64,000 bases of DNA from Mycobacterium kansasii ATCC 12478 (GCF_000157895.3 NC_022663.1:930001-994000); one strand, 5' to 3'; positions 42,378-52,335 are shown, counted from the first letter of the stretch. Notes: generated by a model from the sequence alone, not told the origin. A program made the numbers and translations.

Positions 42378-43013
42378 ATGCACACTAATCTCAGCCCCAT
42401 GGTCGAGACCGAGCCGTCGCGGAACCGCAACCCGTATCAGAGCACCGCGTTGAGCCTGATGCACAACGGGGTGCTCGACGCGCTGCACGGCTTGCTGCTC
42501 CAACGGAAGTGGTCGTCGATCACCATGGCCGACGTGGCATCGGCGGCCGGCGTCAGCAGGGGCACCATCTACAACGAGTTCCAGTCACGACGCGGACTGG
42601 CGCGTAGCTACGCCCTTCGACTGACGGACACCATCGTCACCGGAATGCGAACGGCCATAGACGAACACCACGGCGACGGCTACGGTGCCATGCGGACGGT
42701 CTTTCGCGACTTCTTCGACCGCGTCGACCATGATCCCCTCGTCCAGGTGTTGCGAACCGAGGACGCGCCCAACGACATTCTCCGGTTGATCACGGTCGAG
42801 AGCCAGTTCCTGGTCGACCATGCCTCGAGCCAGCTGTCGCAGACCTTCCAGCACAGCTGGGTCAACGCCGACGAATACGACGCGACAGTGATGGGCCAGG
42901 CCGTGGTCCGGGCCGCACTGAGCTTTCTCGCGCTGCCCCCGGCCGACGCCGACGAAGCCGCGAGGGGCATGGCGCGCCTGCTCGCGCCGTTCGTCGAATC
43001 GATCGGTGGTTAA
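42378..43013 (+). CDS. TetR-family regulator (likely AlkX-type)
   Basis: A 211-residue repressor with an N-terminal helix-turn-helix (SITMADVASAAGVSRGTIYNEF, residues 47-68) and a helical ligand domain. A TetR gene just downstream of alkB is typical of actinobacterial alkane clusters, where it represses the operon and is relieved by fatty acids (family knowledge). The ATG at 42378 is taken; an ATG at 42399 is the alternative. Candidate operator upstream of alkB. Confidence 0.87.
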   Translation: MHTNLSPMVETEPSRNRNPYQSTALSLMHNGVLDALHGLLLQRKWSSITMADVASAAGVSRGTIYNEFQSRRGLARSYALRLTDTIVTGMRTAIDEHHGDGYGAMRTVFRDFFDRVDHDPLVQVLRTEDAPNDILRLITVESQFLVDHASSQLSQTFQHSWVNADEYDATVMGQAVVRAALSFLALPPADADEAARGMARLLAPFVESIGG

Positions 43014-43045
43014 TCGAACGTGCGGACCTCAGTACGGTGTGAAAC

Positions 43046-44014
43046 ATGAAATATCTCGACGTCGACGGAATGGGAAAAGTCAGCCGCATCGGACTGGGCA
43101 CCTGGCAGTTCGGTTCGCGCGAATGGGGATACGGGGACCGCTACGCCTCCGGCGCGGCCCGCGACATCGTGCAGCGCGCCCTCGACCTGGGTGTCACGCT
43201 GTTCGACACCGCCGAAGTCTACGGCTTCGGCAAAAGCGAACGGATCCTCGGCGAGGCACTCGGCGACCGGCGCGACAAGGTCGTTGTGGCCAGCAAAATT
43301 CTCCCGGTCGTGCCGTTTCCCGCCGTGGTCAAGCAGCGCGCGCAGGCCAGCGCCCAACGGCTGCAGCTCGACCGCATCCCGCTCTACCAGGTCCACCAGC
43401 CCAATCCGGTGGTCCCCGATTCGGTGATCATGCCCGGAATGCGCGAGCTTCTCGACAGCGGCAAGATCGGTGCGGCCGGGGTGTCCAACTACTCGCTGGC
43501 CCGATGGCGAAAGGCCGACGCCGCGCTCGGCCGCCCGGTCATCAGCAACCAGGTGCATTTCTCCCTCGCCCACCCGGGCGCGCTCGACGACCTGGTTCCG
43601 TTCGCCGAGCGGGAGAACCGCCTCGTCATCGCCTACAGCCCGCTGGCACAGGGCCTGCTGGGCGGCAAGTACGGCGTGGACAACCGGCCGGGCGGCGTGC
43701 GTGCCGTCAACCCGCTGTTCGGCACGGAGAACCTGCGCCGGATCGAGCCGCTGCTACAGACGCTTCGCGACGTCGCCGCCGACGTCGACGCCAAGCCGGC
43801 GCAGGTGGCGCTGGCGTGGCTGATCAGCCTGCCGGGAGTGGTCGCGATCCCCGGGGCGTCCAGTGTCGAGCAGCTCGAATTCAACGTTGCCGCAGCCGAT
43901 ATCGAACTCACCGCGGAGTCCCGCGACGCACTCACCAAGGCGGCCAGGGCGTTTCGTCCAACGTCGGTAAGGAAGTTCCTCACCGACACGGTCCGCGAGA
44001 AGCTCGGCCGCTGA
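43046..44014 (+). CDS. Aldo/keto reductase
   Basis: A 322-residue TIM-barrel NADPH-dependent oxidoreductase. Catalytic residues: Asp and Tyr in LFDTAEVYGFGKSE, Lys in VVVASKI and His in LYQVHQPNP. The C-terminal cofactor motif is AIPGASSVEQLEFN. Closest in feel to the bacterial YghZ/AKR11-13 groups. It lies 32 bp downstream of the TetR gene and could be co-transcribed with alkB, perhaps handling aldehydes (inference). Confidence 0.9.
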   Translation: MKYLDVDGMGKVSRIGLGTWQFGSREWGYGDRYASGAARDIVQRALDLGVTLFDTAEVYGFGKSERILGEALGDRRDKVVVASKILPVVPFPAVVKQRAQASAQRLQLDRIPLYQVHQPNPVVPDSVIMPGMRELLDSGKIGAAGVSNYSLARWRKADAALGRPVISNQVHFSLAHPGALDDLVPFAERENRLVIAYSPLAQGLLGGKYGVDNRPGGVRAVNPLFGTENLRRIEPLLQTLRDVAADVDAKPAQVALAWLISLPGVVAIPGASSVEQLEFNVAAADIELTAESRDALTKAARAFRPTSVRKFLTDTVREKLGR

Positions 44015-44027
44015 AGAGGTGTCCCGG

Positions 44028-45971
44028 CTATATCGTGCGCGTGAGCCGATCGGCCAGCAGCTCCGCGAACCGCGCCGGATCCTCTGGTGTCCCGCCTTCG
44101 GCCAAAAGTGCTGTGCCGTAAAGTAATTCCGCGGTCTCCGGCAAGGAGGGATCGTCACTGCGGTCTTGGTGTGCTTGACACAAGCCGGTCACCAGCGGGT
44201 GATTGGGGTTGAGCTCCAAGATCCGCTTGCCGACTGGAACTTCCTGCCCCGAAGCCCGGTAGATGCGGGCGAGCGCCGGGGTGATCCCGAAGGCGTCGGT
44301 GATCAGGCAGGCCGGCGACTCGGTCAGCCGCGTCGACAACCGCACTTCCTTGACGTGCTCGCTCAAGGTCTCCTTCAGCCAGGTGAGCAGGTCGGCGAAC
44401 TCCTTCTGCTGCTCCTCGCGCTCCGCCTCGCTCTGGTCCTCGGCGGAGTCCAGGTCCACCTCACCTTTGGCGACCGACTGCAGCGGCTTGCCGTCGAACT
44501 CGCTGACCACCCCGACCCAGACTTCGTCGACCGGGTCGGTGAGCACTAGCACCTCGTAGCCCTTGGCTTTGAACGCCTCGAGATGCGGGGACCTGAGGAT
44601 CTGCTGACGCGACTCCCCGGTGGCGTAGAAGATCTGCTCCTGGCCCTCCTTCATGCGCGACACGTACTCGGCCAGCGTGGTGGCTTCCTCCTCGCTGTGG
44701 GTCGAGGCGAAGGACGAAATCTGCAGCAGGGTTTCCCGGTTGTCGAAGTCCGACAGCAGGCCTTCCTTGACGACCTTGCCGAACTGGGTCCAGAAGGTGC
44801 GATAGTCCTCCGGGCGCTCGCCCTGCAGGTCCTTGATGGTGGCCAGGACCTTCTTGGTCAGGCGGCGACGGATGGCCTTGATCTGGCGATCCTGCTGCAG
44901 GATTTCCCTGGACACGTTGAGCGACATGTCCTGTGCGTCGACCACACCCTTGACGAAGCGCAGGTATTCGGGCATGAGCTGGTCGCAGTCGCCCATGATG
45001 AACACGCGCTTGACGTAGAGCTGGATTCCGAAGCTGGCATCCCGGTTGAACAGGTCGAAGGGCGCGTGCTTGGGGATGAACAGCAGGGCTTGATACTCGA
45101 AAGTGCCTTCGGCCTTCATCGCGATGACTTCCAGCGGGTCGTCCCAGGCGTGTGCGATGTGCTTGTAGAACTCCTGGTACTCCTCGGCGGAGACCTCTTC
45201 TTTGGGCCTGGCCCATAGGGCCTTCATGGAGTTGAGGGTCTCGGTTTCGACGGTGACGGTCTCTTCGCCGCCTTCGTCGTCGGAGGCGGGCGGGGTGCGC
45301 TTCTCGACCTCCATCCGGATGGGCCAGGCGATGAAGTCGGAGTATTTCTTGACCAGGCTCCTGATCTTCCACTCCGAGGTGTAGTCGAACAGGTCGTTCT
45401 CGGCGTCTTCGGGCTTGAGGTGCAGCGTGACCGACGTTCCCTGCGTAGCCCCGGCGGTTGATGAGTCGACGGATTCGATGGTGTAGGTGCCGTCGCCGCT
45501 GGACTCCCACCGGGTGGCCTCGCTCTCGCCGGCCTTGCGAGTCAGCAATTCGACCTTGTCGGCCACCATGAACGACGAGTAGAAACCGATGCCGAATTGA
45601 CCGATCAGCTCTTCGGATGCGAGCGCGTCCTTGGCCTCACGCAACTGCTGGCGCAGCTCGGCAGTACCCGACTTGGCCAGCGTGCCGATCAGGTCCACGA
45701 CCTCGTCGCGCGTCATACCGATGCCGTTGTCGCGAACGGTCAGAGTCCGGGCACCCTTGTCCACCTCGAGCTGGATGTGCAGATCGGAGGTGTCGGCGTT
45801 CAGCTCCTTGTTGCGCAGTGCCTCCAGACGCAGTTTGTCCAGTGCGTCCGAGGCGTTGGAGATCAACTCCCGCAGGAACGAATCCTTGTTGGAGTACACC
45901 GAGTGGACCATCAGATCCAGCAGTTGCCGGGCCTCCGCCTGAAACTCCAGCTGCTCGACATGCGCGTTCAT
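44028..45971 (-). CDS. htpG: Hsp90-family chaperone HtpG
   Basis: A 647-residue ATP-dependent chaperone. The GHKL ATPase domain has ELISNASDALDKLR, DNGIGMTRDEV and GQFGIGFYS; the middle domain has LYVKRVFI and the Arg-bearing NVSREILQQ; the C-terminal dimerisation domain ends near residue 640. The start ATG at 45971 matches the family (MNAHVEQLEFQAEARQLLDLM). Convergent with the aldo/keto reductase gene, which ends 13 bp away. Confidence 0.97.
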   Translation of the reverse strand: MNAHVEQLEFQAEARQLLDLMVHSVYSNKDSFLRELISNASDALDKLRLEALRNKELNADTSDLHIQLEVDKGARTLTVRDNGIGMTRDEVVDLIGTLAKSGTAELRQQLREAKDALASEELIGQFGIGFYSSFMVADKVELLTRKAGESEATRWESSGDGTYTIESVDSSTAGATQGTSVTLHLKPEDAENDLFDYTSEWKIRSLVKKYSDFIAWPIRMEVEKRTPPASDDEGGEETVTVETETLNSMKALWARPKEEVSAEEYQEFYKHIAHAWDDPLEVIAMKAEGTFEYQALLFIPKHAPFDLFNRDASFGIQLYVKRVFIMGDCDQLMPEYLRFVKGVVDAQDMSLNVSREILQQDRQIKAIRRRLTKKVLATIKDLQGERPEDYRTFWTQFGKVVKEGLLSDFDNRETLLQISSFASTHSEEEATTLAEYVSRMKEGQEQIFYATGESRQQILRSPHLEAFKAKGYEVLVLTDPVDEVWVGVVSEFDGKPLQSVAKGEVDLDSAEDQSEAEREEQQKEFADLLTWLKETLSEHVKEVRLSTRLTESPACLITDAFGITPALARIYRASGQEVPVGKRILELNPNHPLVTGLCQAHQDRSDDPSLPETAELLYGTALLAEGGTPEDPARFAELLADRLTRTI

Positions 45972-46088
45972 GACATTCCTTCCGACGAGATCGCGTCTCG
46001 AATTTAGCGAGCCGCCAGCCGGCCGTGAGCTGGGGGTCACCACCGATAGACGGCCCGCCGCGTCGGAAACCAGTCACCGATGTCGGTG

Positions 46089-47102
46089 TTACCGCTGCAT
46101 GCGGCGGGCTACCTCGCCGTACCGCTCGAAGCGCTCCCGATCGCCTCGGGCGTTGTAGAAGACAAGGCGGTCGGTGACCGCGGCGTACTTGTCGGCCAGC
46201 GCGTCCGCCAACCCGTCCCAGGTCGACTCCGTGGCGAAGACGGCAATGTGCTCATCGGTGATCTGGCCGGCCATGCCGGCGAAGTCACCGGCCTTCTGTT
46301 TCTCCCGGATCCGGGCGGTCGTGCCCTCGAATCCGGCCTCGTCCAAGATGAACGCGTAGTTGGGTGTGCTGGCGTAGAAGGCGATGCTGGCTCGCACGGC
46401 TTCTCGTTCGTTGTCACGTTCTTCGTCCCTATCTCCGACGATCGTCAGCACGGGCACGATCAACGCGACGTCGGATGGTGCGCGCCCCGCTCTTGCCGCA
46501 CCTAAGGACACGTTGGGCACAACATGCCGGCCGATGTAGCCAGGCTCGCCAATCGGATGGACGTGTACGCCGTCGGCCACTTCCCCCGCCATCCGCAGCA
46601 TCCATGGATTTACTGCCGAGATATCGACTTTGGGATCGGGGGCGTCGATGGGGCCCGGGCTCCACTGCGGCGTGATGAAGTCGAGGTCATAGAACTCGCC
46701 GTGGTGATCGAGGGTCCCGGTGCGGAAAGCGGCGAAACACGCCTTGACGGCCAGCACGTAGTCGCGCAACCGCGGCCCGGGCCGGTCGAAGGCCGTACCG
46801 TAGCGGTGCACGACGTGACGGCGCACCTGGGTGCCCAGGCCGAGCCGGAATCTGCCGCCGGTTGCGTCCTGAAGCTCCCACGCGGTGGCCGCCGTGACGA
46901 AGGGGCTCCGCGGAAAGGCCACCGCGACGCCGGTGGACAAGTCGAGGCCGGGAGCCGCCTGCGAGGCCACGGCGGCACTGAGATAAGCGGTCCGGCCCGC
47001 CTCGGTGAACACCAGGCCGGAGAATCCGGCCGCCCGGGCCTGCCGGGCCACCTCGCCCACCTTGCCTAACGGCTCGGGAAACGTCATCGCGTCGATATGC
47101 AT
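46089..47102 (-). CDS. LLM-class F420-dependent oxidoreductase
   Basis: A 337-residue luciferase-like TIM-barrel protein. Recognisable parts are ARQARAAGFSGLVFTEAGR, SPFVTAATAWELQDATGGRFRLGLGTQ (the cofactor-binding turn) and VADGVHVHPI. Mycobacterial relatives use reduced F420. Substrate unknown. Divergent from the hybrid kinase gene, with about 155 bp between starts. Confidence 0.9.
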   Translation of the reverse strand: MHIDAMTFPEPLGKVGEVARQARAAGFSGLVFTEAGRTAYLSAAVASQAAPGLDLSTGVAVAFPRSPFVTAATAWELQDATGGRFRLGLGTQVRRHVVHRYGTAFDRPGPRLRDYVLAVKACFAAFRTGTLDHHGEFYDLDFITPQWSPGPIDAPDPKVDISAVNPWMLRMAGEVADGVHVHPIGEPGYIGRHVVPNVSLGAARAGRAPSDVALIVPVLTIVGDRDEERDNEREAVRASIAFYASTPNYAFILDEAGFEGTTARIREKQKAGDFAGMAGQITDEHIAVFATESTWDGLADALADKYAAVTDRLVFYNARGDRERFERYGEVARRMQR

Positions 47103-47258
47103 GGCGGGAGCCTACGTGCACGGTCTGCGGCACGGCCGCAGACGGATCGTCGGTCGCTGCCGGTCGACTGGCCGGAGTTGGATCGACGTTCCGGTTTGGC
47201 CGATTGGCGGCGTCGCGCGATAGTAGCGTTAACGCGATGCAGGAACGTAGGTGCGCGT

Positions 47259-49649
47259 TTGACTGAGGCTGTCGACTTCCGGCTGTTGTTCGAGTCGGCT
47301 CCGGGCCTGTTTTTGGTACTGGACCCTGACTTGAGGATCGTTGCCGTCACCGATGCTTACCTGCAGGCGACGATGACCGAGCGAACGCGGATTCTGGGGC
47401 ACGTCATCTTCGCGATTTTCCCGGACAACCCCGACGACCCCAATGCCGAAGGAGTCCGCAACCTGCGGGTGTCGCTGGATCGCGTGGTGCGCGATCGCGT
47501 CTCCGACGCGATGCCGGTGCAGCGTTACGACATTCGGCGCCCGGACGGGGACTTCGAGGAACGCTTCTGGAGCCCTACCAACTCACCGGTGCTGGATTCG
47601 GCCGGCCAGTTGCGCTATGTCATTCACCGCGTGGAGGACGTCACCGAGTTCGTCCGCCTGCAAGCATCCGACGCGGCGCAGCAGCAGGAGACGGCCGCGC
47701 TGCGCGCCACCACCCAGCAGATGGAGCAGGAAGTCTTCGCCCGCGCCTACGAAGTGGCGGAGACAAGCCGAAAACTCAAGGAAGCCAACGCCGAACTGGC
47801 CGACCTGTACGCGCGGGCCAAGGAACTCGATGACCTGAAAAGCCAGTTCTTCGCCAACGTCAGCCACGAGCTGCGCACTCCGCTGATGCTGATCCTGGAG
47901 CCCGCCCGCAGGCTGCTGGAATCGACCGAACCGGCGGAGCCGTCACGTGGCGATCTCGAGCTGATCGTCCGCAATGCCCGGTTGCTGCAACGGCACGTCA
48001 ACAACCTGCTGGACGCCGCTCGGTTGGAAGCCGGTGCCGTCCAACCCAATTACGCGCACGTGGACGTCGCCGAGCACCTGCGACTGGGTGCCGCCCTGTT
48101 CGAATCGCTTGCCGTAGACCGTGACATCGAATTCAGCGTCAATGCAGACCAGCCTGTTACGGCGGAACTCGACCCCGAGCACCTGCACCAGATACTGGTT
48201 AACTTGTTGTCCAATGCTTTTAAATTCACCCGGCCTAGTGGCACCGTGCGTTGTTCGGTCTCGACGGATCCCGACCATCGAGTCATTATCGAGGTCGCCG
48301 ACAGCGGCCCGGGAATTCCACACGAGCAGCGGGCGGCGGTCTTCGAAAGGTTCCACCAGGTCGAGGGCGGTCCCACCCGGGCGGTCGGTGGCACCGGGTT
48401 AGGACTGAGCATTGTCCGCGACCTGGTGGGATTGCACCGGGGCAGTGTCACCATCAGCGAAGCCCGCGAGGGTGGAGCGCTGGTAATCGTCGATCTTCCG
48501 CGGCTCGCGCCCGCGGGTCTGCCGGTGCAGCCGGCCAGTCCCCGCGGCGCCGAGCGCTCCAGCCGGGATTCCGCCGGCGCAATCGCCGAAATCACCGCGA
48601 TCTCGACCACATCAGCCCAGGGTGAGCCCGACATCGCAGACTCCAAACCTGTCATCGTGGTCATCGAAGACAATGTCGACCTCAATGCCTTTGTGTGCCA
48701 AGCACTATCGCCGCACTACCGAGTCAAGGCAGCGTTCGACGGGCGGACCGGACTGGAGCTGACACGCGCGCACCACCCGGACCTGATCGTGTGCGACATC
48801 ATGATGCCGCAGCTCAGCGGCGACGAACTGCTGCATCAGGTGCGCGCCGACCCGGTCTTGGCCAACACACCGGTGCTGATCCTCACTGCCCGCTCCGACG
48901 ACCAATCCAGGCTGGCATTGCTACAAGCCGGCGCGAACGACTATCTGTCCAAGCCATTCCAGCTGGGTGAGCTGCGAGCGCGGGTGGACAACCTGGTGAA
49001 TCTGCGCCTCGCCGAAGCACACGCACGGACCTTACGAGTGGCGGCCGAGCGCGAACGCATCGCGCTGGAACTGCATCGCTCGGTGACTCAACGGTTGTTT
49101 CTCATCAGTCTGCAACTCAGCGCAGTCTTGCCGCTGGCCCGAATGCCGGCCGTCGCCGAACGCATCGGCGAGTCGGTTAGCGAACTCGACGCCGTCATCA
49201 ACGACGTCCGCAACACCATCAACCAACTCGACATACCGACCGGCGACGAGACCAACTTTCGGCTGCGCATGTCGGATCTGCTCGGCGAAGTGGCCGAAGC
49301 TCTGGACGCCAGATTCCAGGTTTTCTTCACCGGCCCGCTGGACACCATCGACAGAACCATCACGAGCGCGCTCTACGACGCGGTCCAGCAGCTGGTCACG
49401 GCGATTCTGCGGCATGCAAACGCCGACGAGATCATCTTGCAGGCCACCTATGAGACCGACCTGGTGGTCACCGTGATCGAAAAATCCAGAACAGCCCCAA
49501 GTGCGACGGCGGCCACCGACCCGACGGCGCTGCTTCCCCAGCAGCTTGCCGCGCGCGGTGCCCGGCTGGACATGACCACGCCGGACACCGGCGAGACGGT
49601 GTGGACCTGGACGGTGCCCATGGCCGTCGCCCGGCGCGGGGACGACTGA
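47259..49649 (+). CDS. Hybrid sensor kinase with two kinase cores flanking a receiver domain
   Basis: A 796-residue cytosolic protein. Order: PAS-like domain (1-130), coiled coil (135-195), HisKA with His203 in FANVSHELRTP, HATPase_c (NAFKF, DSGPGIP, GTGLGLSIV), a receiver domain with Asp513 in VCDIMMP and Lys565 in LSKPF, then a DosS-like HisKA_3 helix with His606 in IALELHRSVTQRLF and a degenerate second ATPase domain (no clear N or G boxes). The start is a TTG (LTEAVDFRLLFES) preceded by AGG; the longer frame has no better start. No response regulator is adjacent, so its output is unknown. Confidence 0.87.
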   Translation: MTEAVDFRLLFESAPGLFLVLDPDLRIVAVTDAYLQATMTERTRILGHVIFAIFPDNPDDPNAEGVRNLRVSLDRVVRDRVSDAMPVQRYDIRRPDGDFEERFWSPTNSPVLDSAGQLRYVIHRVEDVTEFVRLQASDAAQQQETAALRATTQQMEQEVFARAYEVAETSRKLKEANAELADLYARAKELDDLKSQFFANVSHELRTPLMLILEPARRLLESTEPAEPSRGDLELIVRNARLLQRHVNNLLDAARLEAGAVQPNYAHVDVAEHLRLGAALFESLAVDRDIEFSVNADQPVTAELDPEHLHQILVNLLSNAFKFTRPSGTVRCSVSTDPDHRVIIEVADSGPGIPHEQRAAVFERFHQVEGGPTRAVGGTGLGLSIVRDLVGLHRGSVTISEAREGGALVIVDLPRLAPAGLPVQPASPRGAERSSRDSAGAIAEITAISTTSAQGEPDIADSKPVIVVIEDNVDLNAFVCQALSPHYRVKAAFDGRTGLELTRAHHPDLIVCDIMMPQLSGDELLHQVRADPVLANTPVLILTARSDDQSRLALLQAGANDYLSKPFQLGELRARVDNLVNLRLAEAHARTLRVAAERERIALELHRSVTQRLFLISLQLSAVLPLARMPAVAERIGESVSELDAVINDVRNTINQLDIPTGDETNFRLRMSDLLGEVAEALDARFQVFFTGPLDTIDRTITSALYDAVQQLVTAILRHANADEIILQATYETDLVVTVIEKSRTAPSATAATDPTALLPQQLAARGARLDMTTPDTGETVWTWTVPMAVARRGDD

Positions 49650-49827
49650 CCGAACCAGCGTTTGCCGGCGTTGACGCCGTGGGGCCGGCATTCGCATCGG
49701 CTCACCATTTGATTGCCGGAATACCGGGATGTCCGTCACGGATAGGGATACGATTTTGCCCCAACAGCGTGGATACGAACTACGCGGCCAAAGCCGGGTA
49801 GTGACCGGGGCACACGGGAGCTGGCTC

Positions 49828-51330
49828 ATGTCATATGTGTTTGCGGAGCCCCAGATGCTCGCCGCCGCGGCCGGGGATCTTGCGGCGATCGGTTCGACTA
49901 TCAGCGTCGCCAACGCGGCCGCAGCGGCGCCTATCACCGGCGTGCCGGCCGCGGGCGGCGATGAGGTCTCAGCGGGCATCGCGGCGATGTTTGGCATGCA
50001 CGCGCAGGCTTATCAGGCCATTAGTGCGCAAGTGGCAACGTTTCACGACCAGTTTGTGCAGATCCTCCGCACCAGTGCGGGATCGTATGCCGGTACCGAG
50101 GCCACCAACGCCGCCACCGTAGACGTGGGGCCGGGCGCCGGGCACAGTGGCGGTGCCGGCGGGTCCGGAAATGCGGCTGCTGCCGGCGGGTCCGGCAGTG
50201 TCAGCCAGGCCGGTGGGGCCGGCAGTGTCAGCCAGGCCGGCGGAAAAGGTGCGGACTCCGGGTCAATCGGCAGCGGTGGGATCGGACAGCACGGCGGCCC
50301 GGGCGGTGCGGGTGCGCCTGATCAGCCCGGTATCGGCAGCGGCGGCGGGGCCGGCGGGCACGGCAACGCCGGTGTGGCCGGCGGCCCGCAAGGCGGCAAC
50401 GGCGGGGATGGCGGGCCCGGCAACGGCAACCCGATGAACCACGGTTCGGTCAATGCGGCGGGGCCGGCCGGTGTCAACCCCAACCAGCACCTGGCTCAGC
50501 CCGCCGCCAGCCCCGGTATCGGCAACGGCGGCGGCCCGGGCGCGGCCGGCGCCAACGGACAACACGGTGGCACGGGTGGCGTTGCCGCCGGTGTGCTTGA
50601 ACAGCCCGGCAGCGGCGGTGGTGGTCACAGCGGCGGCGCTGTCGGCGCGGAACACGGCGGCGGTGCGGCCGGCGGGGTCGCAAACCCTGGTGGCGGTGGT
50701 GACGGCGTCGCCAGCGCCGGTGGGGCCGGCAGTGCCGGGGGTGCCGTCGGCACCGGCGTCCCGACGTCCGGGGGCGCCGGTCAGCCGGGCGAGGCCCGTT
50801 ACAACGGCGGCACCACGGGTCCCGCCGGTCATGGCGGCTGGCTGTTGGGCTACGGCGGCCCCGCCGTGACCGGCTGGAGCCTAGGGAGCACCGGTATCGG
50901 CGATTCCGGCGCCGTGGGCGGCATGACGGCACCGGCGGCACCCGCGGCGACTGGAGCAGCCAGTGGAGCAGCCACCAGGGTTGCGGAACCGGCCTTACCC
51001 GCGGCGGCCAAGACGCAACCGCTGCACTCGGGCAACCCACTGCATCCCGCCACCACGACCCAGCCGGGCACTCCGGCACGCCCGGACGGCCCGGCGCACC
51101 GGGTTCACCAGCGCGACAAACCGTTGCTGCTCGTTCCCCTGAATCTTCGAGGTTTGCGCCGAAAACTGAAGTCGCGGTTGGAAATTCACGATGAAGGCGC
51201 CCTGCGGAAGGACTCCCGCGACGAAGAGGTCAACCGGCCGTGGGGGCGCGAAGAACTGCTGCACGCTCTTGGCCTGAGACCACCCGAACACGAACAACTG
51301 ATCGCGTCGTCGCGGTGCCAAACCCCATAA
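49828..51330 (+). CDS. PE-family protein with Gly/Ala-rich repeat and unique C-terminus
   Basis: A 500-residue protein. The N-terminal PE domain (about 1-95) begins MSYVFAEPQMLAAAAGDLA, with PE read as EPQ, and ends with the YxxxD/E ESX secretion signal as YAGTE. Residues 105-400 are Gly/Ala/Ser-rich PGRS-like repeats rich in GGxGG and QPG. The last 65 residues are charged (LRGLRRKLKSRLEIHDE, WGREELLHALGLRPPE), unlike the repeat. Expected to be exported by a type VII system to the cell envelope. The start follows GGGAG; the frame upstream lacks PE similarity. Confidence 0.88.
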   Translation: MSYVFAEPQMLAAAAGDLAAIGSTISVANAAAAAPITGVPAAGGDEVSAGIAAMFGMHAQAYQAISAQVATFHDQFVQILRTSAGSYAGTEATNAATVDVGPGAGHSGGAGGSGNAAAAGGSGSVSQAGGAGSVSQAGGKGADSGSIGSGGIGQHGGPGGAGAPDQPGIGSGGGAGGHGNAGVAGGPQGGNGGDGGPGNGNPMNHGSVNAAGPAGVNPNQHLAQPAASPGIGNGGGPGAAGANGQHGGTGGVAAGVLEQPGSGGGGHSGGAVGAEHGGGAAGGVANPGGGGDGVASAGGAGSAGGAVGTGVPTSGGAGQPGEARYNGGTTGPAGHGGWLLGYGGPAVTGWSLGSTGIGDSGAVGGMTAPAAPAATGAASGAATRVAEPALPAAAKTQPLHSGNPLHPATTTQPGTPARPDGPAHRVHQRDKPLLLVPLNLRGLRRKLKSRLEIHDEGALRKDSRDEEVNRPWGREELLHALGLRPPEHEQLIASSRCQTP

Positions 51331-51542
51331 CCGCTCACCGCTAACCCCCCGCGCGCCCTCGGGTTGCCGAGGTACGCCGGCGTCGCCTTTCCGATGACGG
51401 CAACCATCGTCGCGCCAGCCGTTGGCGGTCCGCCTTCCCGCGACAACGAGGCGTTGTGACGAAGGTCACCGCGTCGACGAGTCACATCGACGCCCCGTGA
51501 CGTGTCTTCAAGGTGCACCCCTGTCGAATGAGGAGGCTGGTG

Positions 51543-51911
51543 ATGAATGGGTTTCTGTGGACTTTGCAAGTCGTGCTAACCGCGATTTTCACCGCGTCAG
51601 GGCTGTTGAAGATCAGCCTCTCCAAGGATCGGCTCATCGCACTTGGGCAAACCGGTGTCACACCGTTCCCGATGCCGGTGGTCCGCTTTGCAGCGCTGTG
51701 TGAGTTGCTCGGCGCGGTCGGTATCCTCGTGCCCCGACTGCTGGGCGTTGCGGAATCTCTCACCCCGGTCGCCGCAGGGGGCTTCGCGATCGTCATGGTG
51801 GGCGCGATCGGTTCCCACGCCTACCTTCGGGAACCGCGCAACGTCTCGTTGACCGCACTGATTCTCGTCGCCGCCGTCACGGTCGCCGTGGGCCGGGCAC
51901 TGCCCCGGTAA
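51543..51911 (+). CDS. DoxX-like membrane protein
   Basis: A 122-residue four-helix membrane protein of the DoxX-like type: TAIFTASGLLKISL with a conserved Lys, VVRFAALCELLGAVGILVPRLLG, a third helix near 78-95 and a final one near 100-117. A GAGGAGG ribosome-binding site sets the start. It lies 11 bp before the SnoaL-like gene. Role unknown. Confidence 0.85.
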   Translation: MNGFLWTLQVVLTAIFTASGLLKISLSKDRLIALGQTGVTPFPMPVVRFAALCELLGAVGILVPRLLGVAESLTPVAAGGFAIVMVGAIGSHAYLREPRNVSLTALILVAAVTVAVGRALPR

Positions 51912-51922
51912 AGGAGATCGCC

Positions 51923-52294
51923 ATGCACGCATTCCGCGCCGCCGTCGAGTCAGGAGACATCTCCACCATCGGTGACCTGTTCACCGACGACGCCATACTG
52001 CACAGTCCCATCGCGTATCGGCCCTACCAGGGCCGCCGTAGTGTCGCGACAGTTATCACCGCCGTCGCAAACGTCTTCGACGGTTTGCGCTACCGGGCAG
52101 AGATGTGCGCCGATCGCACCGGCGATCACGCCTTGGTCTTCACCGCCAAGGTGGATGACCTCGAGATCGAGGGTTGCGATTTCATCCATACCAGGCCCGA
52201 CGGCTTGATCGACGAGATCACCGTCATGCTGCGGCCGTTACGGGCAGTCAGCTTGTTCGCCGAGAAAATGCGCGCGGAGTTAGCGCGCGCGTGA
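51923..52294 (+). CDS. SnoaL/NTF2-like protein
   Basis: A 123-residue cone-fold protein with the SnoaL_2-like pattern ESGDISTIGDLFTDDAILHSPI, GRRSVATVITAVANVF and a terminal DEITVMLRPL. Such proteins are small isomerases, hydrolases or binding proteins. A strong AAAGGAGATCGCC precedes the ATG. Probably co-transcribed with the DoxX-like gene and followed by a terminator hairpin. Confidence 0.83.
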   Translation: MHAFRAAVESGDISTIGDLFTDDAILHSPIAYRPYQGRRSVATVITAVANVFDGLRYRAEMCADRTGDHALVFTAKVDDLEIEGCDFIHTRPDGLIDEITVMLRPLRAVSLFAEKMRAELARA

Positions 52295-52317
52295 CAACGT
52301 CTTCGGGGTTTTCGGGC

Positions 52318-52334
52318 ACCGCCCGTAGGGCGGT
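52318..52334. terminator. Intrinsic terminator-like hairpin
   Basis: ACCGCCC-GTA-GGGCGGT is a perfect 7-bp GC-rich stem followed by CTTAT, between the convergent SnoaL-like and methyltransferase genes. Likely terminates both. Confidence 0.7.
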
Positions 52335-52335
52335 C

